A stretch of 5,386 nt of DNA from Methanobacteriota archaeon (GTDB lineage: Archaea > Thermoplasmatota > Poseidoniia > Poseidoniales > Poseidoniaceae), in assembly GCA_002697705.1 (NCBI GenBank), contig NZXL01000021.1:3676-9061 (forward strand), given 5' to 3'. This document shows, in pieces, positions 1 to 5,386 of the stretch (the stretch's first letter is position 1; every line of letters starts with the position of its first letter). The notes beneath the pieces were generated by a model. That model was not told where the DNA came from. It did no database searches and saw nothing but the letters and a program-made list of their open reading frames with translations. The position numbers and the translations under genes are program-made.

Positions 1-1614
1 TATGAGTTGGGTTCATTTCATTATACAGGGGCAAGAGTTTGGACCAATAAACCAGCATCTGGTGCCATGAGAGGTCATGGAGCAGTCAACACTCGTTGTG
101 CAGTTGAAGTCGGTCTGGATGAAATGGCGGAGCAGATGAATGTCGACCCGATAGACCTTAGATTGGCTAACCTTTTACCACCTCATAGTAGAACAATTAC
201 AGGATTTAGAATTACTTCTAATGGTATGAGGGAGGCCCTTGAAAGAGTTAGAGAAGGTTCAGATTGGGATAATAAATTCCGTAAACTACCATTAGGTAAG
301 GGAATTGGAATCGGTTGTGGGTTCTTTATTTCTGGTTCAGGTTTACCAATTCATTGGGATCCAAATCGATTTCCTCATGCTACAGTTCATATTCAAGTTG
401 ATATGGATGGCGGAGTAACTGTCCATACCGGCGCAGCAGATATTGGACAAGGTTCTACTACCGCAGTTGCGCAAGTTGTTTCAGAAGTTTTGGCATTACC
501 GATAGAAATGATTCACGTAAGGAGTCATGAAAGCGATACTTCACCAGTTGATTTGGGCTCATACTCCAGCCGAGTTACTTTCATGAATGCTAACGCAGCA
601 ATTAGAGCAGCATTAGGTATCAGAGAAAAGTTACTCAATGCTGCATGGGATATTCTAGGATATCACCCAAATACGCTAGTAATTAATGATAGAAGAATTT
701 ACTATAAACACGACCCTGCTATTGGAGTATCTTATCTTCAAGCACTTCACAAGGCCCAAGAGGATAAAGGTGCTCTAATATCTAGTGGTGCGTATCGTTC
801 TCCTCCTATGGGTGGAGTTCACAAAGGCGCAGCAGCTGGCCTTGCTCCTGCTTACTCGTTTTCAGCATATGTTGCAGAAGTTGATGTAGATATCGAATTG
901 GGTCTAATCAAGTGTACCAATGTTTGGGCTGCCCACGATTGTGGTAAAGCACTAAATCCATTAGCAGTTAAAGGGCAAATAATCGGTTCTTGCCATATGG
1001 GATTGGGGCAAGTACTTTCTGAAAAGATGGTTTATGGCAGAACCGGACATTTACAAAACGCCAATCTTCTTGAATACAAGATTCCTTCAATCCACGAAAT
1101 GCCACATGTTGAACCGATTATTGTCGAATCGAGCGACCCAGAAGGTCCTTTTGGGGCAAAAGAAGCAGGAGAAGGTCCTCTTCTACCAATTCTCCCAGCA
1201 GTGGTAAATGCAGTTTATGATGCGATTGGAATAAGATATAATGATCTACCTTTGACTCCTGATATAGTGTTTAAAGGCGTTGAAAAGAAACGTAAAAAAT
1301 TGAAATTAGAAGATGCGACAGACCTTCCTTCTCCAAGGTTTACTCACGGTCCAAAGAGCATAGAACTCCAAAAGGCTCTTGAGAAGCGTTCAAAAGAACA
1401 TAAAAGGAGAGATTTAGCTAGGCAGAAAACGGAAGATACATCTCCTTATGTTAATGGTGTTCTGTTCGGTTTTGATCCAAACATTCCTTTAGAAGACCAA
1501 GTTGAAGGTTGGCGAATGGCTACTGAGCCAGACCCGGAACAATTGGCAGAGTTAGGGCTTGCCGGTAAAGCTTGGCTCAAGAAAGAGCAAAGGCATATGG
1601 GAGATGAGAAATAA
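1..1614 (+). CDS. hcrA: Molybdopterin-binding large subunit of a 4-hydroxybenzoyl-CoA reductase-like molybdenum hydroxylase (5' partial)
   Basis: This is the catalytic Mo-cofactor subunit of a xanthine dehydrogenase-family enzyme. The frame is open from base 1 (codon TAT), so the TTG at 7 is not a true start and the N-terminal part of the protein lies outside the window; 537 residues remain. Visible family motifs are GAMRGHGA (M at 67-69), equivalent to the RGFGG segment of xanthine dehydrogenase; GAADIGQGS with GQG at 445-453, a molybdopterin-binding loop; and GAKEAGEGP, whose second-last Glu (1171-1173) matches the catalytic Glu of the family (Glu1261 in bovine xanthine oxidase). The family fold seems to end near 1281; about 110 charged residues follow, starting with EKKRKKLK, which is unusual. 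The FAD subunit overlaps by one base. The branch assignment (reduction of 4-hydroxybenzoyl-CoA to benzoyl-CoA in the cytoplasm, with ferredoxin as donor in known members) rests mainly on the partner's Cys-rich loop. Another aromatic or N-heterocycle hydroxylase is possible. Family is very secure, substrate is not. Confidence 0.88.
   Translation, partial: YELGSFHYTGARVWTNKPASGAMRGHGAVNTRCAVEVGLDEMAEQMNVDPIDLRLANLLPPHSRTITGFRITSNGMREALERVREGSDWDNKFRKLPLGKGIGIGCGFFISGSGLPIHWDPNRFPHATVHIQVDMDGGVTVHTGAADIGQGSTTAVAQVVSEVLALPIEMIHVRSHESDTSPVDLGSYSSRVTFMNANAAIRAALGIREKLLNAAWDILGYHPNTLVINDRRIYYKHDPAIGVSYLQALHKAQEDKGALISSGAYRSPPMGGVHKGAAAGLAPAYSFSAYVAEVDVDIELGLIKCTNVWAAHDCGKALNPLAVKGQIIGSCHMGLGQVLSEKMVYGRTGHLQNANLLEYKIPSIHEMPHVEPIIVESSDPEGPFGAKEAGEGPLLPILPAVVNAVYDAIGIRYNDLPLTPDIVFKGVEKKRKKLKLEDATDLPSPRFTHGPKSIELQKALEKRSKEHKRRDLARQKTEDTSPYVNGVLFGFDPNIPLEDQVEGWRMATEPDPEQLAELGLAGKAWLKKEQRHMGDEK
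1599..1608 (+). promoter_or_regulatory. Ribosome binding site of the FAD-subunit gene
   Basis: GGGAGATGAG inside the end of the large-subunit gene resembles the archaeal Shine-Dalgarno consensus GGAGGTGA. The GGAG core (1600-1603) lies 10 bases before the ATG at 1614 and 16 before the in-frame ATG at 1620, so the overlapping ATG at 1614 is the better start. Confidence 0.5.
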
Positions 1615-2582
1615 TGCTAATGCCTCCGTTCGTTCTTCATCATCCAAGAACTGTCAAAGAGGCTTGTAATATTGCTTCTAAGTTGATTAAAAATGGTGAA
1701 GAGTTTGATTGGGTTTCAGGTGGAACAGACTTGTTAGCCAATTACAAGTGGAGAATTAATACCAAGCCACATGTAATTTCTTTATCTAAAATCCCAGGTA
1801 TTGATACAGTCTCTAATCTAGAAATTGGCTGTATGGCTAGACTTTCAAGTTTAGAAAGTGGAAATGTTCATCCAATGATTGCTGAGGCTGCTGGAAAGGT
1901 TGCCTCATCTCTTATTCGTAAAAGCGCAACTCTAGGGGGTAATCTTTGCCTTGACACCAGATGTTTTTGGTATAATCAAAGTGAAGATTGGCGACGTTCA
2001 ATCGAATGGTGCCATAAAGCAGATTGTGGTACTGGTTCAGATTGTCGTGTAATTCCAAATCAGAATACCTTATGTGTAGCCACTTTCCAAGGAGACATCG
2101 CTCCAGTTTTGATGGTTCTTGATGCTTCAGTGCACCTAATAGGTCCAAACGGAGAGAGAGTTATGCCATTGTCCGAGTTTTATCAGTTGGATGGAATGAA
2201 GAAAAATGTACTTGAAAAAGGAGAATTTTTGCTTAAAGTATCTTTGCCGAAGGAATCAATGGATAGAGTTGGCTCTTATCAAAAGTTGAGAGTTAGAGAT
2301 TCTTGGGATTTCCCAGAAGCGGGTGTTGCAGCATCTTGGCTTGAAGGTGATAGTGGTTCGATAAAAGTAGCAACAACTGCTCTAGAATCTATTCCAAGAA
2401 TCCACATCGAGGAAGTGCAAAAAATAATTGATGAAGGTTGGGATGACGACAATTCAGTCAAATCATTGGCTGCGGTGATAAGGAAAAGTGTCAAACCCGT
2501 GAATAATACCGCTCTTCCTCCAAATTATCGTCGTTCAGTAGTACAAGTATTGGTTAAGCGCGCCTTTTCACAAATGAAATGA
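1614..2582 (+). CDS. hcrB: FAD-binding medium subunit with [4Fe-4S] loop, 4-hydroxybenzoyl-CoA reductase beta-like
   Basis: This 322-residue protein is the flavin subunit that passes electrons toward the [2Fe-2S] subunit and the Mo site. The N-terminal FAD-binding domain shows VSGGTDL (residues 34-40) and SATLGGNLC (104-112), the two flavin-contact motifs of the xanthine dehydrogenase/CO dehydrogenase medium-subunit family. The C-terminal domain (about 218-320) has the usual YQKLRVRDSWDFP segment. Between the FAD motifs and the family's GDIAP segment lies a Cys-rich loop (about 112-154) with Cys at 112, 117, 133, 138, 144 and 154. In Thauera HcrB four Cys in such a loop bind a [4Fe-4S] cluster; this is known of that family and absent from ordinary xanthine dehydrogenases. 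The 16-residue gap between Cys117 and Cys133 fits my memory of the HcrB spacing. The gene overlaps the large subunit by one base (TAATG), implying translational coupling. An alternative start at the ATG of codon 3 is possible. Length is normal for the family. Confidence 0.88.
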   Translation: MLMPPFVLHHPRTVKEACNIASKLIKNGEEFDWVSGGTDLLANYKWRINTKPHVISLSKIPGIDTVSNLEIGCMARLSSLESGNVHPMIAEAAGKVASSLIRKSATLGGNLCLDTRCFWYNQSEDWRRSIEWCHKADCGTGSDCRVIPNQNTLCVATFQGDIAPVLMVLDASVHLIGPNGERVMPLSEFYQLDGMKKNVLEKGEFLLKVSLPKESMDRVGSYQKLRVRDSWDFPEAGVAASWLEGDSGSIKVATTALESIPRIHIEEVQKIIDEGWDDDNSVKSLAAVIRKSVKPVNNTALPPNYRRSVVQVLVKRAFSQMK

Positions 2583-2588
2583 GTTGAT
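2581..2588 (+). promoter_or_regulatory. Ribosome binding site of the surface-protein gene
   Basis: GAGTTGAT matches the archaeal Shine-Dalgarno string GAGGTGAT in 7 of 8 positions and ends 3 bases before the ATG at 2592. It overlaps the stop of the FAD-subunit gene, supporting co-translation from one transcript. Confidence 0.4.
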
Positions 2589-2591
2589 ATT

Positions 2592-3542
2592 ATGAAACAT
2601 AAAACATGGTTAATGATTCTCCTTTTTGTATTACCTCTAACTTTGTCCACTGTACAAGCCCAAGATCAATTACAGATGCCTTCTTGGGAGTTAGGTTGGG
2701 ATGAAGATATGGATGGAACTCATACCCTGGAAGTATCAAATGGCGATGATATTGATGATGAGCTAATAATTTTCATAGATAATCAAAGAATGTCAGACCT
2801 AAATATAGAATTAACAATCGAGTGGGATTCTAATGATATACCGATAGATTTGGATTATCCTGAAAGTCTTACAATTAGCGGTTCGACAAATGAAACAATT
2901 AGTATAACACTAAAAAATGAAAATGGATATGTGTATGAAAGGTCTCCAAATAGCACCATGGTCATATCAGTGACTGCGGATGAGGTTTCGTTTGAACAAA
3001 GTACCAGCAATCAGAATATTGAAGCAGATATTGCTGTTCCAGAAATCTATGATTTAGTAGCAGGTGCAAATAGCCGTGGTGAGAAATTATATGCAGGCTC
3101 ATTTATTGAGTACGACTTTAACATTGAGAATAAGGGTAATTCTGATGACGCAGTAGATAATCCAATGGTTAGTATTAGGTCATGTCCTAACCTAGATATT
3201 GAAGGATTTGATGAGTTGGATGGCCAAGTCATTACAGTAGGTCAAACTTTCCAAATGAAATTTAAAGTTATAGCATCCACTGCTCACCCCGATAGAACTT
3301 GTGAAGTCACTCTTTCGATAGATTCATCTGGGAATCAAATTACAACTAGTGTGATTATTGAAATAGATGTTACAGCCGTAGATAGTACTACAGATGATTT
3401 GAATCAGAATAATGATCAAGATTCTCAATCGGATGATGAATCTACTGATCTAATTGAATCAGGTACTCTGCCGTTCTTGTCCCTTGTAGAACTTATTACA
3501 GTGTTTTTAGTAGCTAATTTTATTTTGTTACGCCGTAGATGA
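2592..3542 (+). CDS. Secreted, C-terminally anchored acidic surface protein with Ig-like modules, function unknown
   Basis: I do not recognise a specific family for this 316-residue protein. Residues 1-23 are a signal peptide (MKHK, a hydrophobic core, then TVQA before QDQ), with likely cleavage after Ala23. The mature part is strongly acidic and beta-rich, apparently two modules: about 35-145 and 150-262. The second carries the YDFNIENKGNSDD pattern typical of CARDB/NEW3-like immunoglobulin folds, plus two Cys (198 and 237) that could form a disulfide. A low-complexity Asp/Ser/Asn/Gln stalk follows (about 264-291), then a hydrophobic segment 293-313 and a terminal RRR. This tripartite tail (stalk, helix, Arg cluster) resembles archaeal PGF-CTERM-type sorting signals, but the PGF motif itself is absent, so it may be a plain membrane anchor. 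Sequons such as NET (100-102) and NST (120-122) could be glycosylated. The gene begins 9 bases after the FAD-subunit stop, so it is probably in that operon; whether it serves the enzyme, for example in substrate capture, is speculative. Confidence 0.85.
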   Translation: MKHKTWLMILLFVLPLTLSTVQAQDQLQMPSWELGWDEDMDGTHTLEVSNGDDIDDELIIFIDNQRMSDLNIELTIEWDSNDIPIDLDYPESLTISGSTNETISITLKNENGYVYERSPNSTMVISVTADEVSFEQSTSNQNIEADIAVPEIYDLVAGANSRGEKLYAGSFIEYDFNIENKGNSDDAVDNPMVSIRSCPNLDIEGFDELDGQVITVGQTFQMKFKVIASTAHPDRTCEVTLSIDSSGNQITTSVIIEIDVTAVDSTTDDLNQNNDQDSQSDDESTDLIESGTLPFLSLVELITVFLVANFILLRRR

Positions 3543-3546
3543 AAAT

Positions 3547-3598
3547 TGTTATTTTCGGTATTTTCGGCTCATTTTATGCTAATTTTTGTATCTAGTTT
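3547..3598 (+). terminator. T-rich tract, probable archaeal transcription terminator
   Basis: Just after the surface-protein stop there are five T4-T5 runs in about 50 bases, including two copies of ATTTTCGG (3551-3558 and 3560-3567) and a T5 run near 3583-3587. There is no clear GC hairpin. Archaeal RNA polymerase terminates on such T tracts, and the position between two unrelated gene sets fits. This is inferred from composition only. Confidence 0.5.
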
Positions 3599-3612
3599 TG
3601 GGGCCTCTTGTC

Positions 3613-3620
3613 TTAAAAAT
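3613..3620 (+). promoter_or_regulatory. Weak TATA-like element upstream of the DUF4350 gene
   Basis: TTAAAAAT is the best AT-rich, TATA-box-like string between the T-rich tract and the DUF4350 start. If real, transcription would begin about 25 bases on, near 3640-3645, giving an untranslated leader of about 80 bases. I see no convincing BRE, and strings like this are common in AT-rich DNA. The rest of the 3543-3724 gap holds only the direct repeat listed separately and no credible gene. Confidence 0.25.
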
Positions 3621-3692
3621 CGTTGTATTGGTTTGCTCATTGATGGACAAGCATTATGAGTGGAGAGAAGTTCCGCCGTTTATTGGTGTGTC

Positions 3693-3710
3693 TAGTTAGC
3701 GCTTAGTTAG
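3693..3710 (+). repeat. TAGTTAG direct repeat, 11-bp period
   Basis: TAGTTAG occurs at 3693-3699 and again at 3704-3710, separated by CGCT. The repeat period of 11 bp is about one helical turn, and the pair abuts the ribosome binding site of the DUF4350 gene. It could be an operator half-site pair, but the units are short and chance is not excluded. Confidence 0.4.
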
Positions 3711-3718
3711 GGAAAGGA
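3711..3718 (+). promoter_or_regulatory. Ribosome binding site fixing the DUF4350 start
   Basis: GGAAAGGA ends 6 bases before the ATG at 3725. An in-frame TTG at 3719 directly touches this site and would leave no spacing, so the ATG at 3725 is the more credible start. Confidence 0.5.
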
Positions 3719-3724
3719 TTGGTT

Positions 3725-5317
3725 ATGGCAGAAGAAATAAAAACCAAAATCAGTCTTGAAACATGGCTGAAAGTTGGATTTGTATCTTCTCTATTATTGT
3801 CTGTAATTGTAATCAGTCTTGTCAGCTTTAACAAAGAAACTGTTTTCTCACCATATGAAGAAGGCTTAGAATTATCAAACTTACAACTAACCGAGATGAG
3901 AAATACACTTGGTTCAGATGGTGAAGGATATACAGTTGCTAACACTATGTCTACTCCTATGTTGGTAAATGATTGGAAAGACCCTCATAGAACAATGCTA
4001 GTAATAGCTGCACCTGAGAAACCATTTGATGCTGCAGAAGCATCAGCAATTTTTGATTTCGTCACCAACAAGGGCGGAAAAGTGATACTAGCAGCAAATT
4101 CCACCAATGCTCAATTAGTAGCTTCAGAATTTGGCGTCAAATATTTCGATGCACCAGTAGTCGACCCATTCCAATATTATGAAGTGGTAGATGAAAATGG
4201 AGAGATTTTAATGCCTGACCAAAGAAAACTTTGGGCTGCTGCAAGTATTAACAGAGATGTAACAACTATGGGTGATGAAAGGTTAATTCCTTGTTCAGAA
4301 AATAATATTGCTAATTCCCAAGTAGAAGATTGTAGAATGCCGGTTCTCTTTCACAGAGCAACTGCAATACAAGTATTGGATGAAGATGTAGATGAAGATA
4401 GAGATGTCAAGGTTCTAGCACATGCATCAACTCCGGCTTTTGTTGCAAGGTATGATATGGACGTCAATAATAGAAACAATCCTGTACTTGGAGAAGGTAA
4501 AACTGGACTCATTATCAGAATCGACTATCCAGTAGAAGATGTTCTAGATGAACAACCAAACAATGATTATGGCAAAGTAGATGTCACAGGTTCCATTGTT
4601 TTTGTTTCAGATCACTCTGTATTAGCAAATCACCTTTGGGATGAGCAATTGGGTACTGAAACAGGTAAGCAACAATGCACTTCACAATATTACTCCTCTA
4701 ATAAGTTAGAAGAATCCCATTCATGCTGGGACTCATCCGATGGCCTTTCTTCCGCATATGGCGATACAACTTGGAGAGGAAATAGCCAATACTTTGCAGC
4801 ATTAATTTATGATATGATGGAATTTGATAACAAGGAGATTTCCACGACAGTCACTAGATTCCCTTCTGAATTTAACTTGGTATTTGATGAGAGCAGACAC
4901 GTTTCAAGCGCTCTTTCATCTCCATTCACTGAAGCGATTGGCGCTATAGTTCTGTTAACTAGTGATAATGTACTGAAGTGGCTTATTATTCTAAACCTAT
5001 TCGCATTATTAGCGATTGCAATTATGGTTGTCCCAGAAAAAGAAAACTGGCGCCATGTATTTGATTTGACACGCTTTAGAGAGAGACCTAAGAAAATTGA
5101 TACTTCACAGTATCAACTTAGAGTTAAAGAAGCGTTTTTATCAAAGGTCCGTCAATTTAATGACTTGACTAGAGATGAATTTGTTAGAAAAACCCCTGCG
5201 GAAATAATGCACATGGTGCGAGATCCGCGACTTGTCGAACTAATTAGTTCGAACCGTTCCTACTCCAACGAAGAATTGAGGGAAATAATCCCACAGATTC
5301 GGCGTTGGGGTAATTGA
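3725..5317 (+). CDS. DUF4350-type membrane protein with large extracytoplasmic domain
   Basis: This 530-residue protein begins MAEEIKTK; the start at ATG 3725 is chosen over the in-frame TTG two codons upstream because of ribosome-binding-site spacing. A membrane helix lies at about 15-35 and a second at about 416-436, so both termini are probably cytoplasmic and some 380 residues lie outside. The start of the outer domain matches the DUF4350 pattern: MLVIAAPEKPFDAAEAS (91-107), then FVTNKGGKVILAANST, a Rossmann-like strand-turn arrangement reminiscent of class I glutamine amidotransferase folds but without an evident catalytic Cys. Later VFVSDHSVLANHLWD (293-307) and LVFDESRH (385-392) are also DUF4350-like. 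Between these blocks are long acidic segments with Cys190, 203, 318 and 334, possibly two disulfides. The cytoplasmic tail (437-530) is charged and helical. In bacteria and archaea DUF4350 proteins are commonly encoded beside MoxR ATPases and DUF58 proteins; their biochemical role is unknown. The gene following 22 bases later may be such a MoxR. Confidence 0.8.
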   Translation: MAEEIKTKISLETWLKVGFVSSLLLSVIVISLVSFNKETVFSPYEEGLELSNLQLTEMRNTLGSDGEGYTVANTMSTPMLVNDWKDPHRTMLVIAAPEKPFDAAEASAIFDFVTNKGGKVILAANSTNAQLVASEFGVKYFDAPVVDPFQYYEVVDENGEILMPDQRKLWAAASINRDVTTMGDERLIPCSENNIANSQVEDCRMPVLFHRATAIQVLDEDVDEDRDVKVLAHASTPAFVARYDMDVNNRNNPVLGEGKTGLIIRIDYPVEDVLDEQPNNDYGKVDVTGSIVFVSDHSVLANHLWDEQLGTETGKQQCTSQYYSSNKLEESHSCWDSSDGLSSAYGDTTWRGNSQYFAALIYDMMEFDNKEISTTVTRFPSEFNLVFDESRHVSSALSSPFTEAIGAIVLLTSDNVLKWLIILNLFALLAIAIMVVPEKENWRHVFDLTRFRERPKKIDTSQYQLRVKEAFLSKVRQFNDLTRDEFVRKTPAEIMHMVRDPRLVELISSNRSYSNEELREIIPQIRRWGN

Positions 5318-5324
5318 AAAAAAT

Positions 5325-5330
5325 AGGAGG
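5325..5330 (+). promoter_or_regulatory. Strong ribosome binding site for the next gene
   Basis: A perfect AGGAGG lies 8 bases downstream of the DUF4350 stop codon. It points to a start at about 5336-5341, where the best-placed codon in an open frame is ATC (5339-5341). Confidence 0.65.
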
Positions 5331-5338
5331 AAAAAGAC

Positions 5339-5386
5339 ATCCAACCAGCCCCCCCACCCCAGCCCGCGCCAGCGCAACCAGGAACG
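5339..5386 (+). CDS. Start of a gene with a Pro/Ala-rich N-terminus (3' partial), possibly MoxR-type ATPase
   Basis: From 5339 the frame reads (I/M)QPAPPPQPAPAQPGT to the window end, only 16 codons. It lies 8 bases after AGGAGG, ideal spacing, but the codon there is ATC rather than ATG, GTG or TTG. The only upstream codons in this frame before the TAG at 5324-5326 are GAG, GAA, AAA and GAC. Possible readings are a true non-canonical start, a base error (ATG read as ATC), or a length error in the C-run (5350-5356 region) with a different frame in use. A competing frame from the TTG at 5314, overlapping the DUF4350 stop, gives a basic peptide and sits before the AGGAGG, so it is less likely. 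MoxR is suggested only by the DUF4350 neighbour and by Pro-rich N-termini being plausible there; no ATPase motif is visible. Confidence 0.35.
   Translation, partial: MQPAPPPQPAPAQPGT

Noticed and set aside
7..9. TTG as a start codon for the Mo subunit
   Set aside because: The frame is open through base 1 and the protein lacks the expected N-terminal domain, so the gene is cut by the window edge.
1912..2148. Minus-strand open frame inside the FAD-subunit gene, and similar ones at 2279-2494, 3047-3232 and 3703-3945
   Set aside because: They oppose genes with clear family motifs or good coding structure, have no recognisable motifs, and are the expected shadows.
3607..3651. Inverted pair CTTGTC (3607-3612) and GACAAG (3646-3651)
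   Set aside because: Only 6 bp with a 33-base loop and G-T pairs at best for extension; too weak to call a hairpin, riboswitch or terminator.
3576..3706. Two micro-ORFs in the gap: 27 codons from ATG 3576 to TGA 3659, then 16 codons from ATG 3656 to TAG 3706, overlapping as ATGA
   Set aside because: No good ribosome binding sites, no recognisable peptide, and the first starts within the T-rich tract; chance is the simplest explanation, though a leader peptide for the DUF4350 gene cannot be excluded.
3719..3721. TTG start for the DUF4350 gene
   Set aside because: It directly abuts the ribosome binding site, while ATG two codons later has normal spacing.
3543..3724. tRNA, small RNA or riboswitch in the gap
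   Set aside because: No cloverleaf arms, no box C/D pattern and no recognisable aptamer core.
5314..5386. Frame from TTG 5314 overlapping the DUF4350 stop
   Set aside because: It begins before the AGGAGG, and the upstream sequence offers no comparable ribosome binding site; the peptide looks like an off-frame reading of a Pro/Ala segment.
1..5386. Window length equals that of phage phiX174 (5386 bases)
   Set aside because: The content is cellular metabolic and membrane genes with none of the phage's genes; the length is a coincidence.

Overview
The window looks like a contig from a low-GC (roughly 40% by eye) prokaryote, most likely a planktonic euryarchaeon of the Marine Group II/III (Poseidoniales-like) type. 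This is inferred from style, not from a marker gene: an acidic secreted protein with a signal peptide, Ig-like modules, an Asp/Ser/Gln-rich stalk and a hydrophobic tail ending in RRR; Shine-Dalgarno sites of the GGAGGTGAT kind; T-tract termination; and a DUF4350 membrane protein of the sort found beside MoxR genes. No rRNA, tRNA, mobile element or CRISPR array is present. Everything supported is on the + strand, and both ends cut through genes.

Region 1 (1-2582) encodes two subunits of a molybdenum hydroxylase of the xanthine dehydrogenase family. The first gene is the molybdopterin-binding large subunit, missing its N-terminal part. The second is the FAD-binding medium subunit, overlapping the first by one base (TAATG). 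The FAD subunit has a Cys-rich loop of about 40 residues that marks the 4-hydroxybenzoyl-CoA reductase (HcrB/HbaD) branch, where it binds an extra [4Fe-4S] cluster. The best call is therefore a 4-hydroxybenzoyl-CoA reductase-like enzyme. Its [2Fe-2S] small subunit is not in the window and would be expected upstream.

Region 2 (2592-3542) is a 316-residue secreted, C-terminally anchored surface protein of unknown function, starting 9 bases after the FAD-subunit stop and probably in the same transcript. Region 3 (3543-3724) is the only sizeable noncoding stretch. It has a T-rich tract that probably ends the first transcript, a weak TATA-like element, and a 7-bp direct repeat with an 11-bp period just before the next ribosome binding site.

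Region 4 (3725-5317) encodes a 530-residue DUF4350-type protein with two membrane segments, a large extracytoplasmic domain and a cytoplasmic tail. Right after it comes a perfect AGGAGG and then an abrupt T-free, C-rich stretch (5341-5386) that reads as a Pro/Ala-rich N-terminus. This is plausibly the first residues of a MoxR-type AAA+ ATPase, but no canonical start codon is present at the expected place (ATC instead). Regions 1-2 and region 4 onward look like two adjacent, unrelated transcription units: a redox enzyme with a surface protein, and a membrane/MoxR-type module.
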